Source of the DNA: Spinacia oleracea
Lineage: Eukaryota; Streptophyta; Magnoliopsida; Caryophyllales; Amaranthaceae
Assembly: GCF_020520425.1 (NCBI RefSeq)
Contig: NC_079492.1
Coordinates: forward strand, 32,243,542 to 32,307,541
DNA: 64,000 nucleotides
Direction of reading: 5' to 3'
Shown piece after piece: positions 34,750 to 46,900 of this stretch. Numbering within the stretch: the first letter of the stretch is position 1; each line of letters begins with the position of its first letter. The notes below the pieces were generated by a model. That model ran no database searches and was not told the origin of the DNA. It saw nothing but the letters and a program-made list of their open reading frames with translations. The translations under genes and the position numbers were made by a program.

Positions 34750-35699
34750 GAGCGATTTCCGAACATAATGTTTAAAGATGTCGAAATTCCCAAAATATGT
34801 CCTTTTTTTTTTATAATTCCTAATCTACCGTCCACATCAGCAATTAGACCGACCATTTTTTTAATGACTCAGTTAGCGGTATTGGGTTTGTGCACCGCTA
34901 ATTCAGTTAGCGGTTAATTGGGGGAGGATTTTAATAAGAAAAAAACAGAGCAATTTCCTTCTTCCTCAAAGGAGACAACTCTATACAATCCCTCACTGCT
35001 TCTCACCCACCTGTCCGGCAACAGCCTGCTTACCACCTCCTCTCACCAGCCACCCCTCGCCTCCGATAACAGTCTTTGTCCCGTAGATTCGCCTCTGCAC
35101 CACCCAATCAATAAATTGAGCCCTATTTTCTTTCTTTTTAAAAGATGTATGATATTGTATGGAATTGCTGGTTTTTGGGGTAAAATTTGTCTATACCAGT
35201 AGGGGAGAGAATGTGGGTCAATGAAATTCTTTAAATTTCTACCTTTTTCCCTTATTTTTTCCCCATACAATTAATTGAAAATTGAACATGAAATTGGCTT
35301 GAAATCTTAGAATAGAAACTTCAAGATTTTTAATTAGTGGTAGTACTGAAATGAACAAGTAGAAGAATTTAGTAGTAGCTTTTAGGAACTAGACGAAGTT
35401 AAGAACAAGTTGGTTTGGCAAATTGACACACCTTTTATTTTTCTCTTTAACACGTATCATGATTTGCTGAGGTTAAATCCAAAATTTCTTAGTTGAATTA
35501 GGAGCTGGAGTAAGTGGTAAACCGCCATTTGAGTCGGCAGTTTGTTCTTTAACCGCAGATTCAGTTAGCGGTTTAGTATAGGACTTTGGAAAAAAATCAA
35601 AAATTATTGTCGATGTAGACGGTAAAGTGGAAAGTATATATAAAAGAGGCGTATTTTGGGAATTTCGACATCTTTAAGCAATTTTGCCGGAAATTGCTC
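34750..35699. mobile_element. Non-autonomous MULE with 9-bp target duplication
   Basis: Starts GAGCGATTTCCG and ends with its inverted counterpart (complement GAGCAATTTCCGG). The ends match over about 150 bp, including TTAAAGATGTCGAAATTCCC and AGTTAGCGGT. A perfect 9-bp direct repeat CAAAATCCC flanks it (34741-34749 and 35700-35708), the MULE signature. The 950-bp interior encodes nothing recognised. Its ends belong to the same family as the 25218-33675 MULE. Confidence 0.88.
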
Positions 35700-35708
35700 C
35701 AAAATCCC

Positions 35709-38120
35709 TGGGTTCATTTTGTAGGGCTTACACCTTATGTGGTGACTTACGGGGATGCCAATAGCCCAATAGTCTAGGATAGATTGGTTTGTCGCACTTG
35801 TGGAGGTTTTGTGTTCATTTCTTACCCAATAGAAGAAAATATTGTGCATCTTAATATCAACTAGAATTGAGCTAATGGTCTAATATTGACACCCAATTGA
35901 TTAAGGGGGTTTGATTTCTTACACTAGTTAAAGGTACATGGCTCTTGAGCAAATTAAATGATTCATTGTTTCTTTTTGGTCTTCCACTTTCAAGCACATC
36001 TTATTTTTCAAAGTACGAAGTCCAAGGTAAGTTCATAATTTGAACTTGGTTGTTTTTTGTTTGATTATTGGATTTCTATACTGACTATTATTGATTATGC
36101 ATAGATGCAATTCAGATGCAGATTTTTTTTTACTAACTAGGATATTTTAAAATGCCAGCATAGATGGCAGTTAATCAAATATGTCCTTATGAGCGGCCCC
36201 TGGCATTAAGTCTTCCTCGTTCTTCAAAATATTGGTATTTGATTGGTTTGGCTTAAATTTTTAAATGATCTTGTGATGCCTTCGGACATGCATCTCTTTT
36301 CTTATTACATTCACCCTCAAGATTAGCCAGCTGAAATGCATGCTGTGTTGTGTATTCCTGATCTAATTTTTCCAAAATAATGTGCTTGCTGCTTCTTAAG
36401 TGATGGATATGTTGAGTTTTGGTAGTAAGGGAAGAAGCCTTGTACCCCGTTATTAGACATTAAGCAGAATTTACTATTTCATGGGATGTCCTATATTTGG
36501 TGTTATGAGAAACATTAAATTTCATGAGCGGTTGTCTGAGTTGACTCTTGATTTTATCTAAAATGTGATTAATGGAGAATCATGAGACTGGGTCTACTAT
36601 TCTTTTAGATCCCCTCTCCCCTTGCCTGCTACATGCTAAAGGCGTAGTGTGTTGTTCTTTATCGATGAAGAAAACAGACTTTAGGAAAGTGGTTCAGGTA
36701 GCTCAACGGTTAGAGCAAAGGACTGAAAATTCCTGTATTCTTATTCAGCCTAGTTCGTTATCGTTCGAAAATCATGTCTTAGAGGTAGCTGCTCATCTAC
36801 CTTCTCTAAATGGTAACTTATACTTTAGTCATGCTACCACTTTCAGTTTAGAAAAGCATAGTGAGTATGTCTATGGAGAAAGCATCAACCTTGGTATATC
36901 TTTGGTGTAACACTGATAACCATGGTAAATAGCTTTGGACTTTCTCCATTATTGATAGGCTGTTTTCTTGGAAAAAAGTTAGTAAGAGAAGTTACTTTCA
37001 GGAAGAAGGTTTTACTCAAAGTAGAGGCTTACTCTGGTTTCTACTATTATGGTATGGGTGACGGACTAATGGTTGGTTCCCTATTGGCTTTTTTATAACA
37101 AACTAGATAAATTGGCGGTTGTCTTTTCTTAGATGCATGGTTTGGATGTGGGTATGTATACCTTGGGCTAGCTGGATGAGAACTGTGGAACTTAGCTGGG
37201 TACGCGGTAATAACTGTGTAGGACTCTGAGTATTTAACTGAGTTCTGTTACAAATTAGGATTGTGCATCCTAGCTCTGATTTTAAGAGTGAAATATCTCA
37301 AGGCAACTTAGCTACCTACATTGAAAGTTCAGATCAACTGCTAGCTTTACTCAGAGGTGGGTTCGGTTTCTCATTCTGTTGCTGATAGAGGTTCACGGTA
37401 TTGAGGATATTGTCTAATCCATTGATTAATCGAAGTTGGTTGATAAGGTCGGTTTCTTTAAACTTCAAAGTTTTCTCATGTTATTCGATGCTCCATGTGT
37501 TTCTGTGTTGGACCATTGAAAACCATGTTTTAGATATGAGATCTTGTTACGGCGTGGCAGTTGTTTAAGGATAAGATGATGTCTAAGTTATTTGATTTGT
37601 ATTTGCTCATTTTATTTTCTAATATGGTGGATGAACATGAACTTATGCAGCACTTGACAGAAGACAATGTTAAATTGTTAATAGAGACTACCACGGCGAG
37701 GCACTCAATGCTTTTAACCACTTCAGTACTTTGTTCATATAAGAGGGGTTTTGGGCAGAAAAGCATGGTAGCTCTACATTTCTCTAAAGTTTGTGTCTTA
37801 GCTTTGGAAACTCTGTTATAAAAGTGTAAGTGTAAATTTGAATTTTCTTTTCCTTTTGAAAAATTCATGTTTAGTTACCAGTTTTTTGGATGGAGACACT
37901 CAGTAGTATTTCTAAAAACTTCCAGAATCCCTGTGAATTATTGAAAACGCGGGGTATCTAGAGAATTATTGAAACCGCGATAAAGGCTACTCTGTAGGTT
38001 AGTACTAGTTGTAAAGACGAGAGATTTGCTCAAGGAAATTCTATCTGAAGAGTTCTGCTGAAGTGAAGACAAAGTTCACATGACAAAGAATTTGCAATAA
38101 TGCATTCAAGGAAGATAAAA
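35709..38120. other. Non-coding region with tRNA-Phe-like fragment
   Basis: No gene recognised. About 36560-37850 looks less AT-rich than its flanks and contains a GTTCAGGTAGCTCAACGG... stretch (36692-36736) resembling the 5' two-thirds of an organellar tRNA-Phe(GAA). Short ORFs at 36572 and 37561 have no recognisable domain. Confidence 0.4.
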
Positions 38121-39052
38121 CATGCCGAGACAAAGACGTACCACCAACTATGGATCTTGCCTATCTGAACTTTTAACGTCTATTTTATCCTTCGCTAAAA
38201 GATTGTCTCATATACCACAAAATAAATGTTCTTATTTGTCCATATACCATAAAATAGATGTTCTTATTTGGTTTATGGTCCTCGCAGTATTTTATTTTTC
38301 TCACATGTAATTATTTTATCTAACTAAAATAAAAATTTACCTAACAATTTGCTTTTGAATATGCCAAATTCTTAATAAAGTAAACAAAAATATTTGAAGC
38401 AATCTTTTAGGGACGGAGTGAGTAATTCACTTAATCACTGAATCATCAACAAATCACATTATCTCTTTGTCACTTAATCACTGAATCATCACACAAATCA
38501 CTATCAATTTGAAAGGTTAAATACTGTTAAAACAAAGAAAATATTGTCTTTTGTCAGTGTGTTACGACTTACGAGTTCCATATTATTAAAATGTGGTGTT
38601 TTCTTGACAATCTCGTTACATGATACCAGTGAGGAAGATATTTCGTAATATACATATCACCCTATAAAATATCTTTCATCAATTAGTATGAGTTTCAAAC
38701 TCTTTCACATGTTAACTTTAGCAAAAGCTCATGTTTCTCAATTTATTCACCATGTTCTAAATTTTTAAGCTCATATTCTAAATTAAAGCATGTTCTTAAA
38801 TTATTCAAACATGTTCTAAATTTTCAACCATATTCTAAAATTTATTCAACCATATTATAAATTTATTCAAGTAATGTAAATATTCTCCATAGATATTTAT
38901 AAAATTGTACCAAATATCGACCATAGTATTAACATTAGCTAGAGTGGCAAAGCGTCGGTAAAAACAAATTAAAATTAAAAGATCAAAGAAAAATTAAATT
39001 GTGTTAATAATATGAATACAAAGGGTCGGCTGAATCAGGTCGTTTATTCCCC
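38121..39052. other. AT-rich region with short tandem repeats
   Basis: Two copies of CACTTAATCACTGAATCATC occur around 38429-38490. About six degenerate copies of a unit near AACCATATTCTAAATTTATTC span about 38750-38875. No gene seen. Confidence 0.6.
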
Positions 39053-39307
39053 TTATCTGTTGGTGCGCTTGTGCTTGGACCGGTGGGCGTGCTTGTGTTT
39101 GTTCTTGTATTTGGACTTGTGCTTGTGTTCGGCTAGCAATGGTTTATTCACCGTCCACTCCGGTTCGACCGCGGATGAAACATCTTTCCACGAATGACAT
39201 ACATTAGAGAAGTCAATGAAGCCTTCAATTGATCTCAAGTTCAAAGCAATTTGGCGGAGAAGATTAGGGGACAACATAGACCAATCACCCATCTTGTTTT
39301 TATTCAC
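39053..39307 (-). pseudogene. F-box protein N-terminal fragment
   Basis: 84 codons. Residues 6-48 (MGDWSMLSPNLLRQIALNLR... FIDFSNVCHSWKDVSSAV) form an F-box of the plant type usually followed by a DUF295/KIB1-4 domain. After PEWTVNKPLLAEH the frame becomes a low-complexity Lys/His tail (KHKSKYKNKHKHAHRSKHKR) and stops, and no DUF295 follows. F-box proteins are substrate adaptors of SCF ubiquitin ligases; without a substrate domain this is more likely a truncated copy than a working gene. A short expressed protein cannot be excluded. Confidence 0.65.
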
Positions 39308-39967
39308 TTCTTATCTCTATGTACTTGAAAATCGCTGCTAATTGTATCACAATCATCAATGATCAATATTTTTTTTATATTTATAGGGTTGCAATCATAA
39401 TTAGAATCGTATTAGGAAACTAATAAGACTGTAAGTATGTTCTTTTACAAAATTTATCAATCCTAAACTAAAACAAATTCTCCTAATCATATCCTAAACT
39501 AAACTAAAACAAATTCTCCTAATCATATCCTAAACCAAAACAAATTCTCCTAATCAAAGGCTTTCTATGACGCAATTGAATTGGCTACTATGACCACACT
39601 TCTTGTAGCAATTCATAGCTTCTTATCACCTGTGAACCTATGATAAGGATCACGCTAATCTAAGCTAATATATATCGTAGGAAATCAAATGATTTCGTCC
39701 AATAAAAAATAAGATTTTTAATTAATTTTTGAATTGAAAAAATTGAGTGTCACGTAGATAATTAATTAGGTGCCATATATAATTTAATTATTTAATTATT
39801 ATTATATACAACTCCATCCCACAATAAAAACACTCTAATAATTTAAAAATAAATCTAAGATAAAATTCATCCAAAATCAAACACTAATCTAAAATAAATT
39901 CAATCCAAAATCAAACATTAATCCAATATTAGAGCGTCACGTGAGAAATCTAATGGTTTCAGCCAAT
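39308..39967. other. Repeat-rich spacer
   Basis: AT-rich, no gene. From about 39685 it is an imperfect direct copy of the sequence that continues right of the MITE at 40775 (TTTC.(G/C)CCAATGAAAAATAAGA, GTGTCACGTAGATAATTAATTAGGTGCCA). Confidence 0.5.
39463..39556. repeat. Short tandem repeat, about 31-36 bp unit x3
   Basis: Three copies of a unit containing CTAAAACAAATTCTCCTAAT plus CATATC, the last truncated. Confidence 0.85.
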
Positions 39968-40775
39968 GGGCGTGTTCGGCAGTAGCGTTTGAGGTAGCGG
40001 TTACCGTTTTGACCTAGTCAAGACGCTACTTGTAAAATGTGTGAGTGTTTGGTAAGGTAGCGGTTTAGGTAGCGGTTAGCGGTAGAGGTAGCGTTTGGGT
40101 AGCTTTTGTCAAACGTTAAAATTAGTACTCCCTCCATTTCTTTTTGATGTATCCATTTGGAATCTGGTGTAGTTTTTAAGAAAATTGAAATATTGGTTTG
40201 TATGGGTATAAGTGTAATGATTGGGTGTAAGAGAAATGATTGGGTGTAAGAGAATATAATAAATAAAGGAGTGAAAAAATAATAAAGAAATAAGGTAAGA
40301 GAGAGGAGTGATAATGATGGGTGATAAAGGAGGTGAGAGAGTGGGTATATGGGGAAGGAAAAAGAATTAAATATTATAGATGGGGAAAATTAGGTGGGAA
40401 TATGGGTAGAATCTTTAGGTATTTTGGTAATTAGATAGAAATGTAAGGGTATTTTAGGATAAAATGTATTTCCAAAAATAGAATAGATTCTAAATGGATA
40501 CAACAATATGAAACGCTTAAAATGGAAACGGATACAACAAAAAGAAACGGAGGGAGTAGCTTTTAAGGTAGCGGGTAGCTTTTAACAAATTTATAATAAA
40601 GTTTTAAATAATATTCTACCTTTTATTTTATTTTAGAAAGTCAACCGCTACTTTTACCGACCACACATATCAGTTAACCGCTACTTTGACAGCTAACCGC
40701 TACCCGCTACCATTCACCGCTACCCGCTACTCAACCGCTAATCGCTACCCGCTACCGCTAATTTTGCCGAACAGG
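39968..40775. mobile_element. hAT-like MITE interrupted by a Stowaway
   Basis: Inverted ends GGGCGTGTTCGGCA and CCCTGTTCGGCA (right end complemented) with many GGTAGCGG / CCGCTACC subterminal repeats. Flanks AGCCAATG (39961-39968) and GGCCAATG (40775-40782) match at 7 of 8, as expected for an 8-bp hAT-type duplication with one change; the exact end base is ambiguous. The host sequence resumes as AAAAATAAGACC, like the uninterrupted copy at about 39700. Confidence 0.65.
40128..40556. mobile_element. Stowaway MITE nested in hAT-like MITE
   Basis: Ends CTCCCTCCATTTCTTTTTG and CTCCCTCCGTTTCTTTTTG (complement of right end), flanked by TA at 40126-40127 and 40557-40558. Non-coding, 429 bp. Confidence 0.88.
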
Positions 40776-40782
40776 GCCAATG

Positions 40783-41041
40783 AAAAATAAGACCTCGAAA
40801 TTATTTTTAAAAAAGCTAAGTGCCATGTAGATAAATAATTAGGTGCCACGTAAATTTTTATTAATTAATTATTAATATTTTGCATATACAATTTTAATCC
40901 AAAATCAAACACTTTAATAATTAAAAAAAAATCTAAAATGAAATTCAATCCAAAAAAAATAATCTAATATAATATATAAAATATAGCAGTTGGTATATAT
41001 ACTCCGTATGAGTTTTATTTTAATTTAATAATTTAATATAA
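40783..41041. other. AT-rich segment, right half of interrupted repeat
   Basis: Continuation of the repeat that begins left of the MITE; no gene. Confidence 0.4.
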
Positions 41042-41070
41042 CTCGTGCATCGCACGGGCTAAAATCTAAT
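41042..41070 (+). mobile_element. Candidate Helitron 3' terminus
   Basis: CTCGTGCATCGCACGGG can fold as a short hairpin (CGTGC/GCACG) and is followed, after 7 nt, by CTAA and T: the hairpin plus CTRR-T ending of Helitrons. The AT-rich direct-repeat unit upstream may be its body. The 5' TC end was not found. Confidence 0.45.
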
Positions 41071-42631
41071 CTTTAACTATTGCAATGGAAACTGTATCTT
41101 GTTTGTTAATAGGTTTTGTATAGTCTATAAATACATTAGTAGTTTAGAATGTACTTTGTAATCTTTTACATATTTATGCAAAGGTTAACCGATGTCAAGA
41201 AAAAAAAATGCTCATATTCCTATGAAACAAGCCTCATAGAAATACACTCTTAGAAGTAGTAGTTATTAGTTCATCGTTATCAATTATTAAAGTAAGTTAT
41301 ATATATACTCATTTTCTTTAAATTTTAACACTTTTAAAGTTTAGTTACCTCTGTTGCCTTCTAATTAAGACATACATATTATAATTTATAAACGTATTGA
41401 AAATTGTGATTTTAGTAATAATCCAATATTGTTTATAATTTGGAATCGAATTGACCTAACTCGATATGAACCGGGCCAATATGATTTGAATCTGTTACAA
41501 CCTGTCGTGTTCCAACCCGAACCGACCTGACGCGACCCTACTATAACCCGACCCGATATGACTCGAGACTGTTACAACACGGTTAAACCCGTTTACAACC
41601 CGACTCAATCAGACCTGACCTGATTATTCCCCAACCTAATATGAATCTGACCTGATATTTACCCAAACCGATATAAACCCGTGTCTACCATCCCGAACCG
41701 AATCGAGCCGTTAATTTTTCAACCCGACCCGATGTGATCCGATAGCCAAATAAACTCGTTTCAACCATAACCGATCAACCTAACCCAAACCATTTGTCTG
41801 AATTGACACCCCTACTAATTATAAGTGAGGGATCTCAAATCATTTTACCAAAAGTCCAAAACTACTTACTGCAAAGATCATATAGTAACGCTTGCGTTGA
41901 TATTGTTATACTTATATGCTATATAGTTACGCTAATAGTCATACAATAATTTTTAATAAAGAAGCGACAATCAAAATTTTGGATAAATTAAGCAAAAAAT
42001 TGATGGGATTAGATTAGATTCCATTATCAAGCTAGGGGCATACTTGTCATTCTCAAAGACCGTTGGGTCCCACAAACACTAGAACAGGACAATAATTATA
42101 CTCAATAATCAGTAGGAGACAAGTGGAGGGTCATCCGATAACTTTTCTCTGATCCATTCATGGATATTTTATAGTGGGTCCCACTCACTTGCTCATCATC
42201 CTTATCCTTAACATTTTTTTTTACTAATTGCACTCCTTCACTCTCTAGTCTAGTCTCTCCTGCTCAATATTTAGCAGTACGGATTACCTCGTTTTGAATT
42301 GGATAGGGTTTTCGGGCCGTGTTATTTTAGATCGAATGAACTAAATTAGACTAAATTAAATTATACAAATATTAATAAATGGTACAACGAGGCTATTTCT
42401 AATTTTTTTTATAGGTAACTTTTAATATTTTATAATAAGTTATTATATGTCCGTCTATGATGATATTTGTTGATTACTTCCCTATATCAGAAATATTGAA
42501 ATAAATTAACGCAAAATTATAAAATGGATGGAGTATTATCAACATTAAATTTATTGACTCCCAAAATTAATAAAGCTTTGTCAGCCAAAAATAATTAAAT
42601 TAGGCATTTTTACAATACAACCACTTCATAT
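41071..42631. other. Non-coding region with CCGACCCGA-like low-complexity stretch
   Basis: About 41455-41800 consists of irregular AACCCGA(A/C)CCGA-like words on the plus strand with no reading frame, a kind of degenerate repeat common near plant transposons. The rest is AT-rich with no gene seen. Confidence 0.55.
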
Positions 42632-42633
42632 TA

Positions 42634-42957
42634 CTCCCTCCGTATTTATTTAAGAGATACACTTGGTCGGGCACAGGTATTAAGAAAAAAAATTGAATGA
42701 AATAAAATAATAAAGTAAGTGGAATTAGGTAGATATTTTAATAAGTAAACAAGTGGGGAACATGTCATTTTGGTGGGGTGGGAGGTGGGGTGAGTTTATG
42801 AAATTATTTGTTTAATAGGATGGTGGGTCATATGGTAGATTATATGTATTATTTAATTAGATAGTGGGGTTGATAGTTACTAAAAATGGCAAGTGTATCT
42901 CTTAAATAAATACGGCCGGAAAAGGCAAGTGTATCCCTTAAATAAATACGGAGGGAG
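42634..42957. mobile_element. Stowaway MITE with duplicated right end
   Basis: CTCCCTCCGTATTTATTTAA at the left and its exact complement at the right, flanked by TA (42632-42633, 42958-42959). The right terminal 35 bp or so (GGCAAGTGTATC.CTTAAATAAATACGG) is present twice in tandem. Confidence 0.9.
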
Positions 42958-42963
42958 TAGTTA

Positions 42964-43142
42964 GTAAGGTCCTATTCAATTCAACTTATTTTGTCTGAAT
43001 TTATGTTATCTGGAAAAAAAAACGTATTTTGTATAAAATAAACTTATATGTGTGTAAAAATATCTGAAAATAACTTATTTTTTCTGCACTTACATTACCT
43101 AAACTTATTTTTTCTAAAATAAGTCGAATAGAACAGAGCAAT
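42964..43142. mobile_element. MITE-like inverted repeat (hAT-type ends)
   Basis: Left CCTATTCAATTCAACTTATTTT and right complement TGTTCTATTCGACTTATTTT face each other around an AT-rich interior. Target duplication not resolved. Confidence 0.45.
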
Positions 43143-43912
43143 ACAATGCTAAATAGTTCTTATGTTCTTGAATATTGCAACATTTTGACTTTTACACTTC
43201 ATTATTTACACACTCCTCTTTGACCACTTATATATTATGATTTATGTTTTTCAAAAAATAGAGGTATATGAGACCTTGTTATATTTGTCTCTATATAAAC
43301 TTTTAATAATTTTACTTATACATATTTAGATACTAACTAGTGTGTGCCACGGGTGATGCCCCCGGTTACAATATTGGAAAATGTATGAAATTTTTACGCA
43401 TTGTTTATATGTGTTGCAAATGCGAGTTTGACATTTTTATAATAACTTTCCTGAGATCGTTTATTTTATTTAGATGTGATATATTGTATGTAGTACGTAT
43501 CAATTTTAAGTAATAGTGTTCTTCCCTTTTTGGGTTGTTAATATTTGTAAGTCATTTCTAATATCTAATAAATGTTTGGTGTATATGTTAAGATCCACAT
43601 ATGCTAACACAATTGTTGATTAATTAATGAAAAACGTGTTCGATCTATTATATGTAGAAAATGGACAAATTAAAAATGCGATTATTCAAAACCATTTTCA
43701 ATAATGGTAACAAAATTAAATTTTCTTGCAATCACTATGTGGTGAAATTAGAAAATTAATAACATAAACTATGTGAAAAAATGTATAAATATACTTACAC
43801 TAATCCTATCCCACCCTAAATATATTTAAATAGAGTAAAAAGGCATAAATAATAGTATAGCTAAGATGGTAAGTTTTCAACTATATTTCTTGTTAGTTCC
43901 ATGCTTGAACCC
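43143..43912. other. AT-rich intergenic region
   Basis: No gene seen. A TAGTGTGTGCCACGGGTGATGCCC word near 43338 resembles the ends of other plant repeats but is not resolved further. Confidence 0.45.
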
Positions 43913-46900
43913 TTTTTTTTTTTTGATTCAGAGGAGGAACAAGTCCTAAAATAAAGAAAATTACAAGAAATAAAATATTAAAAATAGAATATTAGGGAAT
44001 TATGGAGGTATTAAACGAGGAAATGCCAATCCCCTCATATCCTCTTCCATAATTCTCCTTAAAGCTACTGGAATATTTCTCAAAATCACAAGCCTTTCTT
44101 CCTGAGTGACACCATTGTTAGCGAGCCAATCTGCTGCTCTATTCCCTTCGCGGTATATGTGGGTAATTCAGACTTTCCATTGAGGATTCTCAATCATTTC
44201 CCTGCAGTAGTTCAGCTTATGGGTGAAAGCTCTGTTTTCTTTTCTGTTGCTTTGCAGTGCTTGTATACATGCCAGGCTATCTAGTTGCACTTCGAGTTGC
44301 TGAATGTGCATATTGTTTGCTAAATCTAGTCCTCTCATTAGAGCAAGGACTTCTGCTTTGAAGGCCACGCAATGACCAAAGTTAGCTGAAAACCAACAAT
44401 GTAATTCCCACCATGGTCACGGATTAGCCTCCACCTCCTGCTGGGCCAGGAACACCTTTGGCTGCACCATCACAATTCAAAATTTACCAACCTGATTTAG
44501 GAGGTTGCCATTTGATATGAGCTTCAATCCTCTCCTGTCCCCCACTGCTCATCTCATCAGTAATTGCAGCTAGGCTTCTTCGTACTTCATTAAAACGCAC
44601 CTGGAGGAATCCACTGATGTCTACTGGCAGTTCTGAATGCCTTCCAAAAATACAGCAGTTTCTCCACCTCCAGAGCCACCAAGTTGTAACAGCAAAGAGT
44701 GTTGGCCAATATTCGAGCAGAGTTGTTACATTATTATCAACATTAAACACAATCCATTCCTTCACATTACCTTGCCAGAAACGCTGATAAGTTGTGAGTC
44801 CTCCCATTTTCTTCCACACTAATCTAGCTGCGGGGCAGTCTCTTAGAATATTAGATTCACCACATGTGTAACATTTTGGGTTGTCAGTCATATTCCGTTT
44901 AAATCTATTGGAGTTACCAAGTATACGGTCGTGGCAAGACAGCCATAACAAGGCACGCACACGCTGTTGAGCAGGAGTTTTCCACACCATGTCCCAACTA
45001 TGATCATCCATTACATCTGTATCATATCTCATGATAATAATAACAGACTTAATCGAGAATTTGCCACCTTTCCAGTACACTAGATCCCCCAAACTTGGGT
45101 CCTCTTTCAGCTCATATGCTTGGATCAATTTTAATATGTTAGGCTGTAGAAAGGGAGAGAAGCTGTCCCATTTCCAGCCAGCTCCGTGCTCCCACATTTC
45201 TTCCATAGTGGCTCCTGCAATATCCATAGGCAATTCCTAGTCACCAAATCACTCAAGGGAACATCAGTTACCCATTTATGATCCCAAAAGAGGGTTTGTG
45301 AGCCTGTACCAACTGCCATCTTCATCCCCTCGCAGAATACTTTAGCATTCTCAGTAATGCCCTTCCATACATGTGAACCATCCTTTTTGCTTTCGAACAT
45401 GTCAATATCATAACGACCGTTGCAGTATTTGGCACGCAGAACACGGGACCATAGAGCATGAGGTTCAGTCAGTAGTCTCCATCCCAATTTCGTCAAGAAG
45501 GCAGCGTTTGATTGACGAGATTATTGTATGCCAATTCCTCCATGCTCCTTGGGTTTCTGCAGTGTTTCCCAAGCCAAGAGATGGACTGCTCGTTTGTCCT
45601 CATCCCCTCCCCATATAAATCTTCTAGTTTTCTTATCGATTTCATCACAAATTGATCGGGGGATTTTAGAGGTTTGCATTGAGTAACAGGCAATAGTAGA
45701 CAAGGTTGATTTTGCTAATGTTACCCTTCCAGCTAACTAAAGATACCTTGTCTTCCATCCTGCCAATCCACGGTCGATTTTCTCACAAAGGTGGCTAAAA
45801 GTATCCCTTGTTACTCTACTGGTGATGGTTGGCATACCTAAGTACATGTCGAAGTCTGTCGTGCTCTCCATTCCAAGAGCTAGATTGATGGAAGTTTGTG
45901 TGTCTTGACTGACGTTCTTTGAGTAGTAGACTCTAGATTTTGGCAGACTGACCTTCTGTTCCAGATGCATGACAAAATCTATTCAAGCAGCTTTGAATAA
46001 CCGTGGCTTGGTCAGTGTCTGCTTCAGCAAAGAGAACAATGTCATCTGCGAAAAAGAGATTGGAGAGGAGGGGGCCATTTCTACTCGCATGTATGGGTTT
46101 CCACGCCCCATTGACGATAGCCTCCTCTATGATTTGGTACAATCGTTCCATGCACATAACAAACAAATAAGGTGATAGGGGTCCCCTTGCCTTATTCCTC
46201 TTGTGGGTTTGAAGGAGTTGGAGGGATCACCATTCCATAATACTTGAAGCGATGCAGAGGAGACACACTCCATGATTACGTTGATCAATAAGATAGGTAG
46301 ATACATTTGCATCAAGGTGTCCCTATAAAGGACCAACGCAAACGGTCATACGCTTTTTTGAAGTCTATCTTAATTGCCATATACCCTTTCCCACCTTGCT
46401 TTCTCTTCATTGTGTGAAGCACTTCTTGCACAATTACAATATTGTCGGTTATTTGCCTGCCCGGGACAAACCTTGCTTGGGTATTAGAGATGAGTGTAGG
46501 AAGCAGTGGTTTTATTCGATTGATAATCACCTTCGTAATTATTTTGTACGCCACATTGCATAATCCAATCGGTCTAAACTGAGATGGGAGTTCAGGTTGA
46601 TCAATTTTGGGAATAAGTACTATGTGTGTGTCATTCAGATGCGCGGGTAGGCCTTTGCCTTCGAGAACTGGTAGGATCATTTCATAGACTTTATTTGCCA
46701 CAATATCCCAATTCTTTTGGTAGAAGATGGCTTGGAAACCATCAGGCCCTGGGGCCTTGAGGGCACCCAAAATTTTGACCACTTCATCAATCTCTAATTT
46801 CGTAAATGGTAAAGATAAACGATCCCAATCACGTTTAGATAACTCAGGGAATACATTATACGGTACATCAAAATAATCTGGTTCACCCTCCTCCATGAAT

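Noticed and set aside
36692..36736. Functional tRNA-Phe gene
   Set aside because: The T arm and the acceptor 3' strand are missing, so at most a fragment.
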